A stretch of 64,000 nucleotides of DNA, taken from Protula sp. h YS-2021 (taxonomy: Eukaryota; Annelida; Polychaeta; Sabellida; Serpulidae). This document shows positions 14,480 to 26,155 of the stretch, piece after piece. The stretch spans positions 79,415,214 through 79,479,213 of the forward strand of contig OX457027.1 of the NCBI GenBank assembly GCA_949752745.1, given 5' to 3'. The number at the start of each line of letters is the position of its first letter. Within the stretch, counting starts at the first letter, position 1. The notes under the pieces are model-generated. The model was given only the letters and a program-made list of their open reading frames with translations, searched no databases and was not told where the DNA came from. The position numbers and the translations under genes were made by a program.

Positions 14480-15992
14480 CAACGTGGTACGTGACTAACG
14501 TGAAATCTAAGCCTAAAACATACTCAGCAAATTTTTCACAACCCCAGGTCAAGGCCAAAGCCTCTTTTTTAATTTGTGCATACCTTCGCTCACAGTCTGT
14601 TAGACTTCTACTTGCGTATGAGAAAGGTCTAAATTCACATGTAGTTGGCTATTTTTGCAGAAGAACTGCACCTAGCCCAAATGATGAGCTATCAGCCATG
14701 ATTCTTGTTTCGTGTTTGACACTGTATGTTGTCATAGTGTTTAGAGAACTGAGTTCTTCTTTGATTTTCTCCAGAGCTATTTGTTGTTGTTTACCCCATG
14801 ACCAATCATTTTCCTTTTTGAGGAGTTCAGGCAATGGCTGTGTCATGTTGGCGAGATCTGGGATAAACTTACCCAACTGGTTTGCCATTCCTATAAAACG
14901 ACGTAGCTCTGTTATATTTGTGGGTGCAGGCATGTGTGTGATAGCCTTTATCTTGTTGTCATCTGGCAAAATACCACTGGGACCAATTTTATGCCCTACA
15001 AAACTTACCTATGTGTTGAGGAATTCACACTTGCTTGGTTTTAGAGTAATTCCGGCATTTTGTAACTTCTCCAAAACCGGACATAGGGCTTGTTGGTTTG
15101 CTTTCCAACAATATATCGTCAATTTGAACATTGACATGTGGTTGTTTCCCACAATATCGTGTATAATCTCCTGGAATACCTCTGACCCACTCGAAATACC
15201 AAATGGAAGGCGTAAAAAGCAATATCTTCCAAATGGTGTGATGAATTGAGTTAGCCCCTGCGATTCCTCAGCAAGTTTGATCTGATAAAAGGAGCTATTT
15301 GCGTCAAGTTTTGTGAATATTTTTGCGAGTGTTGATTCGACTGTGGGAAGCTGATATCTGGGACGTATTACGTACTAGTTTAGTTGAGTTAAATCGATGC
15401 AAATGCGTACTTCTCCCGTTTTTGGTTTTGGAACCACCATCCAAGTGCACCAGGGTGAAGTCTCGTTTGATTCGAGCCGTCGAATTACCCCTTGCTGTAC
15501 CATGTCTAACGCTGTTTTAACCTTGGGCAACAATGGATGAGCAACCCTTCTTGGTGTATTTATTGCAAATGGCTGCGCATCCGGTTCGATTTGTATTTTG
15601 TACTCGAAATCTTTTATCATCCCTAATGCTGAAAATAATTTTGGGAATTTTTCCAGGACATTTTGTTTAAAAGCGGATGAAATTATTGAACTCGCAATGC
15701 TGACAAGTTGCAATTTACTGATTGCAGGTTTGCCCAGTAAGGGTGTGGTCAAATTTTTGACGACATAAAAATTTTCTGCACGAGCCTTGTTTGATTTAGT
15801 GACACATCGCACATTGAACCGACCAAGTACTTGTAAAGGCTCAGAATCTGCACCTATCACAACCTGTTCTGGGTGTTCCAGGGGAACCTGTTTAGCTACT
15901 CGATTGTATAAATCAAAACTGATTACCGATACATCTGCTCCGGTGTCTATTTTGAACAAAACCGGATGTTGATTTACCGTTACATCTAGCAT
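14480..15992 (-). pseudogene. Gypsy protease - reverse transcriptase - RNase H, frame-broken
   Basis: The frame 15992-15375 starts with a retropepsin-like segment containing the active-site triad DTGADVSVI near 15950. It runs into the first part of the reverse transcriptase (VQQGVIRRLESNETSPW, then the PKPKTGEVRICIDLTQLN block). The RT palm between 15375 and 15000 is shattered by stops and frame changes. RNase H-connecting sequence (LRRFIGMANQLGKFIPDL) and the RNase H start (MADSSSFGLGAVL) are readable at 14969-14649, and RNase H remains continue to about 14490. The enzyme would copy element RNA into DNA but cannot be made from this copy. Confidence 0.88.
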
Positions 15993-16132
15993 AAACTTAT
16001 CTCATTGTCCTTGATATGAACAGCCCCTAAGAACTGCTCTCCACTGCCCTGTACATGGAGTGGAACTGGGTCGATGTCCTGAAAGTGATCTTCATCCCTC
16101 ACTTCGTGAATGCGTTTCTGTTGCTTATTTCT

Positions 16133-16917
16133 GCAGGCAACCACCCAGTGTCCCGTTTTCTTGCAGAAGCTGCACGTAGAATATTTCGCGGGGCAATCTT
16201 GTTTGGAATGTTTGTTTTTACCACACCACTGGCATGGCAGTTGTTGTTGTTGTTGATGGCGTCTTGGCGCTGCACGCGATTGGTGATTGGTTTTTACTGG
16301 GTTTTGTGTCTTTCCGTCCCTGTTGAATGGGGATTGGCTTGAGCAGGATTGAATGTGTTTAAGTGCGCAGACTGTCTTTGGACGGCTTCCCGTGTTCGTG
16401 CCTTGTCTATGGCGTCTTGAAGTTTCAGATCTTTCTCATTCTGCAACTGTTCTGATAACTTTTTGTCTCTGATTCCAGCAACAATGCGATCACGTAACAG
16501 TTCCTCTTTCATAGCACCATAATAACGCTTTTTTAATCCACATCCACAAGTCTTTTATGAAGTTGTCTACCGTTCCATCAATGCCTTGACAACGATTACT
16601 AAATTTGACAGGTTCAAACACCAGGGTTTTCTTCCCACTGAAGTGAGATTCAAATCTGTTTTTCACTGTCTGGTACGATTTCATCTCATCACTGAATAAC
16701 TGAAAACTGGTTAAAATTCTTCCGCGTCGATACCCATGCAGTACACTAGGGTGTTTGCTTTTTCTTCATCATCAGTTATTTTGGCAGTAGCTAGATACAG
16801 CTCAAAACAAGTATGCCATCGGCCCCACTCCTCTGGCTTCTTAAAATCGAACGTTTGAGAGAGAGGGACGGGAATTGCGTTTGTTGCCATTTCTTCTGTT
16901 TGTGGCGTTGAGTGCAC
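16133..16917 (-). pseudogene. Gypsy Gag with CCHC zinc knuckle, frame-broken
   Basis: Minus-strand pieces at 16917-16711, 16684-16490 and 16512-16294 together resemble animal gypsy Gag: an N-terminal segment with the FKKPEEWGRW motif, a middle segment, then RDRIVAGIRDKKLSEQL. A CX2CX4HX4C zinc knuckle (C-SF-C-KKTG-H-WVVA-C) lies at 16174-16133. In a working element this protein forms the particle and binds RNA. Frame changes near 16700 and 16500 disable it. The probable start is the Met at about 16890. Confidence 0.85.
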
Positions 16918-17059
16918 TAAATTTGCAAGTGAGCTGAATCACTGATCCTGCATATCTCTTTCAGCGTGGTCACCGCTTTTCACCGTAGCTGTTGCCGAGC
17001 TTGACTTCAGCACAGATCCAGCTGATTCCATTTACGTATCTTCTTTTTCCATGTGTTGA

Positions 17060-17691
17060 CAAGTTATTCACAGAACATTGCTAGTTCCGGGATCCTTTTT
17101 TAAGTGCCAAGTTTTACCGTAACACTTGGCCTTCTATACATGAAGGCATCTTCCCACTTGTGGTTTTGCCCACACTTGCCGCACGGCTTTTCTTACCATT
17201 GGTGTTTCTGTTGTTTTGAGTTTTGCGGTTGATGGCCACCTTGGTACCTTCTTATATCTGTGTGCTCATTATGTGGTAGCGCTCGACTACTATCCACATG
17301 GACTTCAGAGGGTGTGACTCTCTTTCATTTGTACCATTGTATTCTCTTCAGCTTTATATGAGGTCGTATATTTGCTGGTATGTGGAGGAAACGCTGATTG
17401 CCCTTTCTGACATTATCGAACTTAGGCCAAAGACCAATGTATCCCTAACATCTTCTTCGCGGATTGCGCCTTGGTAGTAACAATCACTGATTAATGTTTT
17501 TGCGCGCATTACCAAATGTTGTGAAAGCGAATCATCTGGCTTTGAACAGCGTAGTTAAATCCTGGGAGAATTTGATTACATCATGTCCTTACAAACATTT
17601 CCAGTTTCTGCCACACGGTACAAGATGTGAATTATCTCTGACATGCTGCCACGTTGCATTATTCTAATCCATAGAAGCAACATTCGGAAGG
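17060..17691 (-). pseudogene. Second Gag-like fragment, interrupted by a fold-back element
   Basis: Minus-strand translation gives the Gag-like pattern DVRDTLVFGLSS near 17450-17420. A cysteine/histidine cluster C-GK-C-GQN-H follows near 17190-17165, then a second, frame-shifted cysteine block (KAKCYGKTWHLKK). This order resembles the double zinc-knuckle Gag of some Ty3/gypsy elements. The frame at 17691 resumes on the far side of the fold-back element at 20616 and continues to about 20690. It is interrupted and contains stops. A non-retroviral origin for the N-terminal part is possible. Confidence 0.55.
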
Positions 17692-17697
17692 CTTCAT
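17692..17697. repeat. Target-site duplication, left copy (CTTCAT)
   Basis: CTTCAT directly precedes the left terminus of the fold-back element and is repeated exactly at 20610-20615. Confidence 0.75.
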
Positions 17698-17732
17698 TAC
17701 GAAAGTCCGGCAAGCTCATTTCCTTCAAGATG

Positions 17733-18790
17733 CTTCATTGAAAATTTCAATGGAATTTCAAGCGAATTTCATGTGAACTTCATATGAAATTTCAAAGTAG
17801 TTCAGTGTGAATTTCCATTGAATTTCCTACGAACTTCACTGTAAATTTCATGCGAAGTTCCAACGAACTTCAGTGTAAATTTCATACGAATTTCCAACGA
17901 ACTTCGGTGTGAATTTCCATTGAACTTCCTACCAACTTCAGTGTGAATTTCATATGAATTTCCAACGTACTTCAGTGTAAATTTCCATTGAAATTTCACG
18001 AATTTCAATGTGAATTTCATTGAATTTCAATGTGAATTTCCATTGCACTTCGTATCAACTTCACTGTGAATTTCCTACGAAGTTCCAACGAACTTCAGTG
18101 TGAAATTCCTTTGAACTTCCTATGCACTTCACTGTGAATTTCATTCGAATTTCCAACGAACTTCAGTGTGACTTTCCATTGAATTTCCTACGAACTTCAG
18201 TGTGAATTTCATGCGAAGTTCCAACGAACTTCAGTGTGAATTTCATACGAATTTCCAACGAACGTCGGTGTGAATTTCCATTAAACTTCCTACCAACTTC
18301 GGTGTGAATTTCATACGAATTTCCAACGTACTTCAGTGTGAATTTCCATTAAAATTTCACGAATTTCAATGTGAATTTCATTGAATTTCAGTGTGAATTT
18401 CCATTGAACTTCGTATCAACTTTACTGTGAATTTCCTACGAAGTTCCAACGAACTTCAGTGTGAAATTCCATTGAACTTCCTATGCACTTCACTGTGAAT
18501 TTCATTCGAATTTCCAACGAACTTCAGTGTGAAGTTCCATTGAACTTCGTGCGAACTTCACTGTGAATTTCATAAAAAGTTCTAACGAACTTCAGTGTGA
18601 ATTTCCATTGAACTTCCTATGAACTTCACTGTGAACTTCATACGAAGTTCCAACGAACTTCAGTGTGAACTTCCATTGAACTTCCTATGAACTTCAGTGT
18701 GAACTTCATACGAAGTTCCAAGGAACTTCAGTGTAAATTTCCATTGAACTTCATACGAATTTCCATTGAATTTCATACGAAATTTCACCG
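17733..18790. repeat. Left arm: 34-bp (68-bp dimer) tandem repeats
   Basis: Units alternate between CATTGAACTTCCTATG and CATACGAAGTTCCAACG types joined by AACTTCAGTGTGAA. A ~361-bp block is itself duplicated (about 17905 and 18266). Confidence 0.85.
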
Positions 18791-19279
18791 AACTTCGATC
18801 CACTTACACGGTGAATTACATAGGTATTGAGTTATGATTTTGATTGTACCAACCAAAGCAGCCCGTTCTCGGTAACAAAGTACCACATGTTTTTCATAAT
18901 CACTCATATCGTGCTTCAAAAATCTAATTACACTTGGGAATTTGCCAAAATCCCCTAGTGTTTTGAATTTGTCCAAAAATGTTAGCCGCAGTTGTGGCAT
19001 GTTTTTCCGTTTATTTTAGTTTGTCCGTGGAACTTAACAGAGGCCGTTAGGACTAGAAAGATGAAATTGATATGATATGATAAACTTAATTTTTTAATAT
19101 GATATGATATCATAAGCTTAATTTTTTAATTAAAAAGCGACAAAATAAATTTGAGAAACATGCGGCAAGAAGCTGAGAGCAGCAGTTTAAGCTGGCATGA
19201 TATCAGCTCCGGTGTGTTGATCGCCCATCTCTCAATGAAAGCCATCACAGCATGCGTGTGCAAGTTTAAGTTGGCTACA

Positions 19280-19660
19280 GCGTTTGGGTTTTTCCCTACT
19301 GCATAAGAGTGATGAAATTTGGCTCACTGATAGTGCCGTAAAATCCTCTTCTTTTAACCATGACCGTAGAGAAGGATTGACATCCTCGACCATGGCCAAT
19401 GTCAAAAACCGGAAGTGGGCCATTTTCTCGAAAACGGTTAGAGATAGAGCGATTTGAAGCCTTTGAGCCTAAATGACGATATATAAGAGGTCCCTGGGTG
19501 ACCTTGACTTCCCCTGCCATGGTCAAAGTAAAAACCGGGAGTTGACCATTATCTCGAAATCGGTTAGAGATAGAACGATTTTGAGCTTATTTTCAACCTT
19601 TTTGGCCTAAAAGACGATATGTAAGAGGTTAAGAGTTCAGAATTGTCTTTTTTGTGACCT
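19280..19660. repeat. Two units related to the 26.6-27.9 kb array
   Basis: The motifs CTCGAAAACGGTTAGAGATAGAGCGATTT, ACGATATATAAGAGGT and TGACCTTGACTTC recur here twice and again in the array at 26560-27860. These units lie in the centre of the fold-back element, so the element has captured or carries this genomic repeat. The first motif is given here as its consensus in pieces: CTCGAAAACGG and AGAGATAGAGCG. Confidence 0.75.
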
Positions 19661-19859
19661 CCAAGTGTAATTTAGCTACTCAGTAGGGAAAACGGTCTAG
19701 TTCTTAAAACATATTTGGACAAAAACAGAAATCCTAAAATCAAAAGCAGTTCACTAAATTTCGTATAAAATATTCTTGAAATTGTTGGAAATTCCTGGAA
19801 CTGTATCCTTATTTTTATCAAAATGTGTTTTAAGAATTAGATGGATGGACATTTACATT

Positions 19860-20580
19860 AAAGTTTGTTGCAACTTCGTATTAAATTCACAGTGAAGTTC
19901 AATAGAAATTCACAGTGAAGTTCGTTTAAACTTCGCATGAAGTTCACGGTGAAGTTAATAGGAAGTTCAATGGAATTTCACCCTGAAGTTCGTTGGAAAT
20001 TCGTATGAAATTCACAGTGAAGTTTGTACGAAGTTCAAAGGAAAATCACAGTGAAGTTTGTTGGAAATTCGTATGAAATTCACATTGTAGTTCACAGGAA
20101 GCTCAAGGAAATTCACACTGAAGTTCGTAAGAACTTCGTATGAAATTCATATGATGTTCGTACGAGGTTCAATGGAAATTCACAGTGAATGTCGTTGGAA
20201 ATTCGTGTGAAGTTCACACTGAAGTTCATAGGAAGTTCAATGGAAGTTCACACTGAAGTACGTTAGAACTTTTTATGAAATTCACAGTGAAGTTCGTACG
20301 AAGTTCAATGGAACTTCACACTGAAGTTGGTTGGAACTTCGTATGAAGTTCACACTGAAGTTCATGCGAAATTTAATTGAAATTCACACTGAAATTCAAT
20401 GGAATTTCACATTGAAGTTCGTTGGAAGTTTAATGGAAATTCACACTGAAGTTCTTTGGAACTTCGCATGAAGTTCGTGGGAAGTTCAATGGAAATTCAC
20501 ACTGAAGTTCGTTGTAATTTCATATGAAGTTCACATGAAGTTCGCTTGAAATGCTACTGAAATTTACAATGAAGCATCTT
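19860..20580. repeat. Right arm: inverted 34-bp tandem repeats
   Basis: This is the reverse complement of the left-arm motif (GAAGTTCACACTGAAGTTCG and similar). It is shorter than the left arm, about 720 bp against 1,050 bp. Confidence 0.85.
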
Positions 20581-20609
20581 GAAGGAAATGAGCCTGCCGG
20601 TCTTTCGTA

Positions 20610-20615
20610 CTTCAT
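20610..20615. repeat. Target-site duplication, right copy (CTTCAT)
   Basis: Matches 17692-17697 exactly. Confidence 0.75.
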
Positions 20616-20759
20616 TTATATCCCCGAGTGGTTCCTCGAATATTACTTCATTGTCGTTTAAATAGTTTGAATTATCTATGTAAGTCGCCTAGAACTAACC
20701 AGTCGATCACCGACATTTTGTGTAAGTTTCCCAAGTTACTGCTCGTTATCTCGTTTTTC

Positions 20760-21700
20760 TCACGTAAAGCTCGGAGTAGGTTCTCTGCGCGGCTCCGTTG
20801 TCTTCTGGCTTCGTTCAGTTTCAGGAGTTTTAGCTAGAAAGTCGCGTGTAATGTTATTCAACATATGCAATGTAATCATTATCCTAGATGTATAATGTAA
20901 GTTATGATAATCCCATTTCCCTGTAACTGCTTGATTATAACACCGATAGAATAATCTACGAATAATATTTTTGTTTACATGTCTTCCTACTAATGTGTAA
21001 AATAATTTACAATGATAAATACGACCTAAAGCAATCATTCATTTAGTTATTATTATAATATGGTCGCATGTTTTTCTTCAGATGAGATTACATAAATGAG
21101 CGCCTTGCATTTTATGAAAACCAATGATCACTTGAAAGAAAACTTTGAATAGCATCAAATACATTTCTAAATTGTAGTTTAATTGTGGTAACCGATGTTA
21201 TGGATCAGTAATTAGATGTTCAATATACAATCATTCTTATTTCTGTATCTTTTATTTAAATAACATTTCGGATTATGATTTCTAATTTCAAAAATATAAG
21301 CTTGTAGACTACGAAACCATCACCATGGGTTTTGCAATGTGTTAAGCATTGGTTATCGCGATGCGTAATAAAAAATATGCGGGATATTACCCCAAAGTAA
21401 AGATTGAAGGATTCATACTGCTAATTTGTTTACAATGCAATCGACCAATCAGTGTTGGTGCAGTTCCAGTCATGTGATTGAACCATACCAAACGTTTCGC
21501 TATCGGATAAGCACGTACTGTTCTCCGTTTGCAATTTTTTAATTATGACGGATCAAACTCGAGGTAAATGGATAATTTTTGCATATTATATATATATTAG
21601 ATAGTACATTTACGTATACTGTAAGTTTCATCGTTTGCTGACTTTCTTTATTCTTATACGTGGTAGTTCTGGGTTTTGTCAAACCGGTTTTCGTTCGGTA
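20760..21700. other. Intergenic; diverged 2-kb-repeat fragment near 21290-21500
   Basis: The segment with GTAGACTACGAAACCATC and CGACCAATCAGTGTTGGTGC resembles parts of the 2-kb repeat (near 1840 and 10360). Otherwise nothing recognisable; the short frames at 20628-21038 have no family resemblance. Confidence 0.5.
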
Positions 21701-23100
21701 AATGCTTCCCGGCCACCAAGAGCGTGAGTGCGGATTACAAGTAATTTAAGTGAAGTGATTTTTGAGCTATTTTCTCAGAAATCCTATCTCGAAGGTCTCC
21801 CTCACTGTCAGCAAGCAGTTTGCATGGAGTTGACTCTGCAAACTGGAAAGTTTCAGCTTTCCACCGCCCTTCCCCTTCGTCAGCAACAGGGCCTTGAAGG
21901 GTCGTTGGACACGCAGTTGAACCCATCTTGTCCTCCACTGGGTTGATACCTCGGAAACATTTTTGTAAAGGTGCAAATACTATCTCCATCTGTGTCAGTT
22001 ATGCCATCGCTGACATAGCATCGAGTAGTGGAGCCGTTCATTTCCACCTCTGATAAGGTCTCTGGTCGTCACAGCGGTGTAAGCATTGTAAGCATTGATC
22101 ACCGCCGTCGCTGCCAAGGTCGTCCAAGTGACGGGTTGCCATTGTTACGACCCGTCAATTTGACGGGTCCTCACTGCAAAGAGTCGGGTGTGCAGCAATT
22201 TGGTCACGTGTCACCCGCTGCGGGGACAAGTATCGGCGCAGTATCGAGTCGAGCATGTCAATGGTCGCTCGAGCACGTGTTAAGGTTGCCGTATCGACTT
22301 TACATCACAGTTCCCAATGTTTTATGTAATTGGAAGTGATTAGGTCGTGTTATATTTTATATATTAGTGACTTTAATTACAACAAAAGTTGTTATTACTT
22401 ACTTATTTGGCTGTCTTTCTGTTGTAGACCTACAGTCGATCCTGGACTCCTGTGCTTACATCAAGCGGGCCTGTGATACACACACGAGGTGCACAGCATA
22501 TCTACTTCACTGAGGCATACCGCATTGTACTTCGGAGTATCGTTGCGACCAATGCGTGGATCTGGAGGATTCACTCTTTTCTTTCCTGTTGAAGCTGTCT
22601 TGTGCGGGCTAAGGGCCGTAAGTGTTCAAAGACTGACATGTCGTCTGCACACACATTCGTTTCAAGATGTGGCCTTCGAAACTTCGTGCAAATATGTGAA
22701 ACCGGCAACAGTTAACTGTTTAATCGCATTTTCGAATCCGTGGTAACAGCGTCTTCAGATCTATTTAAGTTGAACGCTTACCTGGTAGCTTCTATGGTGG
22801 TTCTAAGGCGTAACCATACGCTGCCAGATTGAAATATCAGTGCAGAAGACGCTCGTAAACTTCGATTTGCGCCAATGGACGGTCAATCGTAACTTTTTCC
22901 GTCCGAACTTGTAGAAGGATGCAATCGAGTCAGCTGGGGTGAAGTCATAAGACAGAATTACGCGTAGAGCTTCGATCCAGCAGCACAACAGGCCAAAGCA
23001 GTAACAGTCTTTCATGCCGTCCATGCCAGTGACCATGCAGCAACCGGGATCTTTAACGCCATCTACTCCCCAGGCCAAGAAGCCAAGGTGAACACTAATA
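21701..23100. other. GC-richer stretch, possibly the 5' part of the DIRS-like element
   Basis: Base composition is more balanced than the surroundings, and several 60-105-codon frames exist on both strands, but none is recognisable. By position it may be the degraded first ORF of the DIRS-like element whose RT follows; this is inference. Confidence 0.35.
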
Positions 23101-24180
23101 AGTCGGCTGCTGCTTCGAAGCAATCAAAAAAACCGGTGGACATACCGTAACGATCTTGCACGGATGCCTTAAGTTCTTACGAAGAACTGGTTTCTCCATC
23201 ACTTAGATCGAGTGTAAAGGTGCTTAAGTAGGGAGGGTAAAGAACTTTCGACGGGCTTGGCAGTCACTCGGGGTTCCCAAACAAATAGCCCGTTGGTTGC
23301 GTTGGGGTTACCCCTTAACCGTTTGCAAGGGAAAGGCTTGGGCCACCAAATCGTACCTCCTCTGGCCAAGCTTCCCGATCTTTCTTTGGTCACGTCGTGC
23401 TAGCACCAACCACCTAAGCAAGTGGCGTTAGATACGATGATTCAGGAACCGTTAGGTAAAAAAAGCCATAGAAAAGATACCTTTAGGCACTCAAGGGCTT
23501 TTCAGTCGAGTCTTTCTTGTACCAAAGGTCGGGTAGTTACTCATTTTTTAGTATCCCGACTACTGGTTGTTGGTAAACGGGGACAGATCTCAGTTAGTCA
23601 CTTTACTCAAACAGTACAATGACCTCGGTCTGTTGGTAAATTGCAAGAATTCGGAGTTAATTTCCGTTCAAGGGATAGAGTTTATGGGCGACCTCTTAGA
23701 TTTTGCAAGGGTCATAGGGTTTCCCACTCAAAATGGGATTCAAAAATTGTCAACTCTGATTGCTCAAGTCGTGTCCACTCCCAAGCCTCGTGTTTTTTTT
23801 GTCTGTTGGTGTCACCTCTCGGTTTGTTAATTGCCATGGATAAAACAGTTTAGCTAGCAGGTGTCATTTGCGCCAGTTTCTGTCGTGGCAGGTCGCCATT
23901 TCATCGACTACGGCTCTCCTTACTACCACTGAGGGATCTCGACTGGTGGTCGCCCCAGGCCAATCTCTTGAAAGGTGTTCCTTTCTTTCTTCTATCTTCA
24001 TCCTCTTCTATCCCCATCAAGGCAGGTCCAGACAGATACGACTCTCAACGGTTGGAGTTTCTGTTTGCAAGACAACACTTGGACGGGGCAGTGGTATGTT
24101 CATGACCGCACACCGCATATCAATTTGTTGGATATGAAGGCTTAGGCACGTTTAAGCAAATTGTGATAACAGCCTTGTCG
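23100..24180 (+). pseudogene. DIRS-like reverse transcriptase/RNase H remnant
   Basis: Near 23552-23590 the plus strand reads YPDYWLLVNGDR at the place of the YLDDW active-site motif. The frame then continues 23567-23830 with LLVNCKNSELISVQGIEFMG, the thumb-region pattern of DIRS/Ngaro reverse transcriptases (LG..VN..KS.L.P.Q.I.FLG). A frameshifted RNase H-like part follows at 23880-24160 (DLDWWSP, then HTAYQFVGYE at the place of a HIN.LE motif). Several stops and frame changes and loss of the second catalytic Asp show it is dead. No tyrosine recombinase or inverted/split terminal repeats were seen. Confidence 0.7.
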
Positions 24181-24283
24181 GTGTCTGAGGACACGCGGCA
24201 GTGTTGACACGGCGTCCTTATTATCCGTCTTCCTACTATGCGCATATACTACTACGTTATAGCGCCGTTTATTTATATCGTTA

Positions 24284-24550
24284 ATGAGTGGTATCACGAA
24301 AGAGCTTTCTAAAGTATCTATATCTAATTATATAAAAATCATATCGTTAGTACATGATGATATTCTGAAAGAACCTGAAGCTGTAATGCAAACGAAGTTG
24401 TCAATTCAAAATCATCAGGTCAGACATGCAGCACGCTCTATGCGCAGTGCTAATGGTGTGCCACCGTGTGATTTTTACGAGTTGGCTGCCGGACCTCTCC
24501 AAACACGTTTATTAAACACTATTTGCAAGAATACACAACTGATATGTTAA
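24284..24550 (+). CDS. Small ORF of unknown nature (88 codons)
   Basis: The frame starts with ATG at 24284 and has a mixed, non-repetitive composition (SISNYIKIISLVHDDI, later NGVPPCDFYELAAGP) that looks more protein-like than its neighbours. It is not recognised. It may be a fragment of a host exon or of an element gene; there is no obvious donor or acceptor context. Low confidence that it is expressed. Confidence 0.25.
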   Translation: MSGITKELSKVSISNYIKIISLVHDDILKEPEAVMQTKLSIQNHQVRHAARSMRSANGVPPCDFYELAAGPLQTRLLNTICKNTQLIC

Positions 24551-25720
24551 ATAATTTGAGAAATCTTAGTCCGTTCGTTGCTGCTGAATCAGAGATTCAT
24601 GACAGTCCTTCTTCTTGCGGGACAACAATCTGGCAGAAAAAACCTTTAAGAGAAAGAAGGCAACTAAAGTGGGCTCTGTATTTACAGATCATTACAGTCA
24701 TGCACCAACCTCAATATATCTGTGCCCGTCATGTGACCGACGCTGTGTCGACTCGGCACAGTCGCGCCTTACATTATGGTTTTTTGACAGTGCACTTTTG
24801 CACATGGCATAACTCGACACTGAGGGAAGGGCACAAATTGTTACACACATTCGGCTGATGATGTTATATGTCATGGAAAAGCAAGAGGGGGAGGCATGAG
24901 CTGGTATCAGTTTGTCAGTACTTGTGTTCGAGCATGTAATAATGAGCAGTTCGTGGTGAAACCCCAATCAACGTTGTTTTGTTATGGAATGATCAGTTCG
25001 CGGTGAGACCTCGCTGAATTAAAAGATGATTTTGAAATGTAATTTATTTTATTTCTGTCTTTCCGGCACAAAGTCTTGTTGACAGCCAGATCGTATGCAT
25101 TTGGTGCTCAATTTCTACCACCAGTTCCAGTCTCCACACTGATGGCTTTGCAGTCTACAAGCCCATATTTTCAAGATTAAAACTGAAGTATTTAATTTCT
25201 TAATACTCATCTTTATAAGTAAAATGTCTTGTAGACATAGGAGCAATCACTCGAATTACACCAACCCACTTCCCCATCAATCAGGATCGTGGTGTCCGAT
25301 AAGTTTGGTACGGTTCGTTCACATGCCTGGAACTGCACTGAGACCGATTGGTAGGTTCGTTGACAACGCATTGTAAACATAGTACCAGGGGGACCTTTCA
25401 AAATTTAATTTGTGGTAATATCCCCCAAGACCTCTATTATTGATCGAGATATTTTACTCATTAATATATGTATTAAGAAATTAAATACTTCAAATTCTAT
25501 TCGTTGAATGTAGGCCTTGGTTGTGGACGGAACACCTCTTGTTACACGTTTTCATAAATTATGTTAAAAAAGATTAATTGGTGTTCTACGCTTGCCAGAG
25601 TGTACGAGTGCAAAACGTAAACCGACAAGCGTCGTAAACTGTGGAGTGGCTGTAAGTACTAATTTATGCAAAACGATCCTTGCCAACCCGTTGTTGTCCA
25701 GCACCCAACCTCTACAACGG
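24551..25720. other. Intergenic, fragments of the 2-kb repeat in inverse orientation
   Basis: Near 25150-25235 and 25440-25500 short pieces (ATTAAGAAATTAAATACTT and its complement) match the tail of the 2-kb repeat at 1790-1815. No coding region is supported. Confidence 0.4.
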
Positions 25721-26155
25721 TCCTATAACACCTATGCAGATCCACTAAAAATTCCGCGAAAATAGTACATAAAAACGAGAGGAGCTACCTTTTTAAAATA
25801 TCACTCCACTCTGTGCTTATACATAACAGATAGGTTCTCAGAAGTCATCTGTTTTATAACAACGTTGCCTCTATAAAAGAATGGTTCCGTTGTTATAAAA
25901 TAGCTCACATCTGAGGAGATATATCTCTTATGTATAAACACAGGGCGGATAGATATTTGTATCTATCTAGCCGTACTGTACATCCCTCAGTGTTGATTTT
26001 CGCACATTTGTGAAAAAGTTCTACTGAATGTCCAGGTCACTAAAATCTATAGTTTAGTGACTTTTGTAAAAGTGGTTCCTCTCGTTAATGAGTAGTATTT
26101 TTGCGCGGAATCCTCAGTGAGTATGCGGAGTTAAAAGGTATTATACACCACCATA
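25721..26155. repeat. Nested palindrome, ~430 bp
   Basis: An inner pair, CTGTGCTTATACATAACAGA near 25814 and its near-complement ending near 25945 (CTTATGTATAAACACAG), forms a ~60-bp stem with TTTTATAACAACG at its base. An outer pair relates 25725-25805 (ATTCCGCGAAAATAGTAC, CGAGAGGAGCTACC) to 26050-26150 in reverse complement. The shape suggests a short inverted-repeat transposon or two nested ones. No coding capacity. Confidence 0.7.

Larger units (their letters stand above)
12956..16917 (-). mobile_element. Degraded Ty3/gypsy LTR retrotransposon (internal region)
   Basis: Reading the minus strand from 16917 to 12956 gives the order Gag, zinc knuckle, aspartic protease, reverse transcriptase, RNase H, integrase. 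This order is diagnostic of Ty3/gypsy elements. The frame is broken at several places, so the copy is dead. No convincing LTR pair, primer-binding site or target duplication was identified. It abuts a second Gag-like fragment starting near 17060. Confidence 0.9.
17698..20609. mobile_element. 2.9-kb fold-back element with long repeat-built inverted arms
   Basis: The ends are inverted copies: the left starts TACGAAAGTCCGGCAAGCTC and the right, read in reverse complement, starts TACGAAAGACCGGCAGGCTC. Both continue through CATTTCCTTCAAGATGCTTC. Inside the ends lie long arms (about 17733-18790 and 19860-20580) built from ~34-bp units such as AACTTCAGTGTGAATTTCC, inverted relative to each other. 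The ~1-kb centre has no transposase; its open frames are short. A 6-bp duplication (CTTCAT) flanks it. It is therefore a non-autonomous fold-back/MITE-like transposon that must be moved by an enzyme encoded elsewhere. Confidence 0.8.

Noticed and set aside
17700..18790. Regular repeats considered as a CRISPR array
   Set aside because: Units are contiguous and variable without unique spacers, have inverted counterparts, and the genome is eukaryotic.
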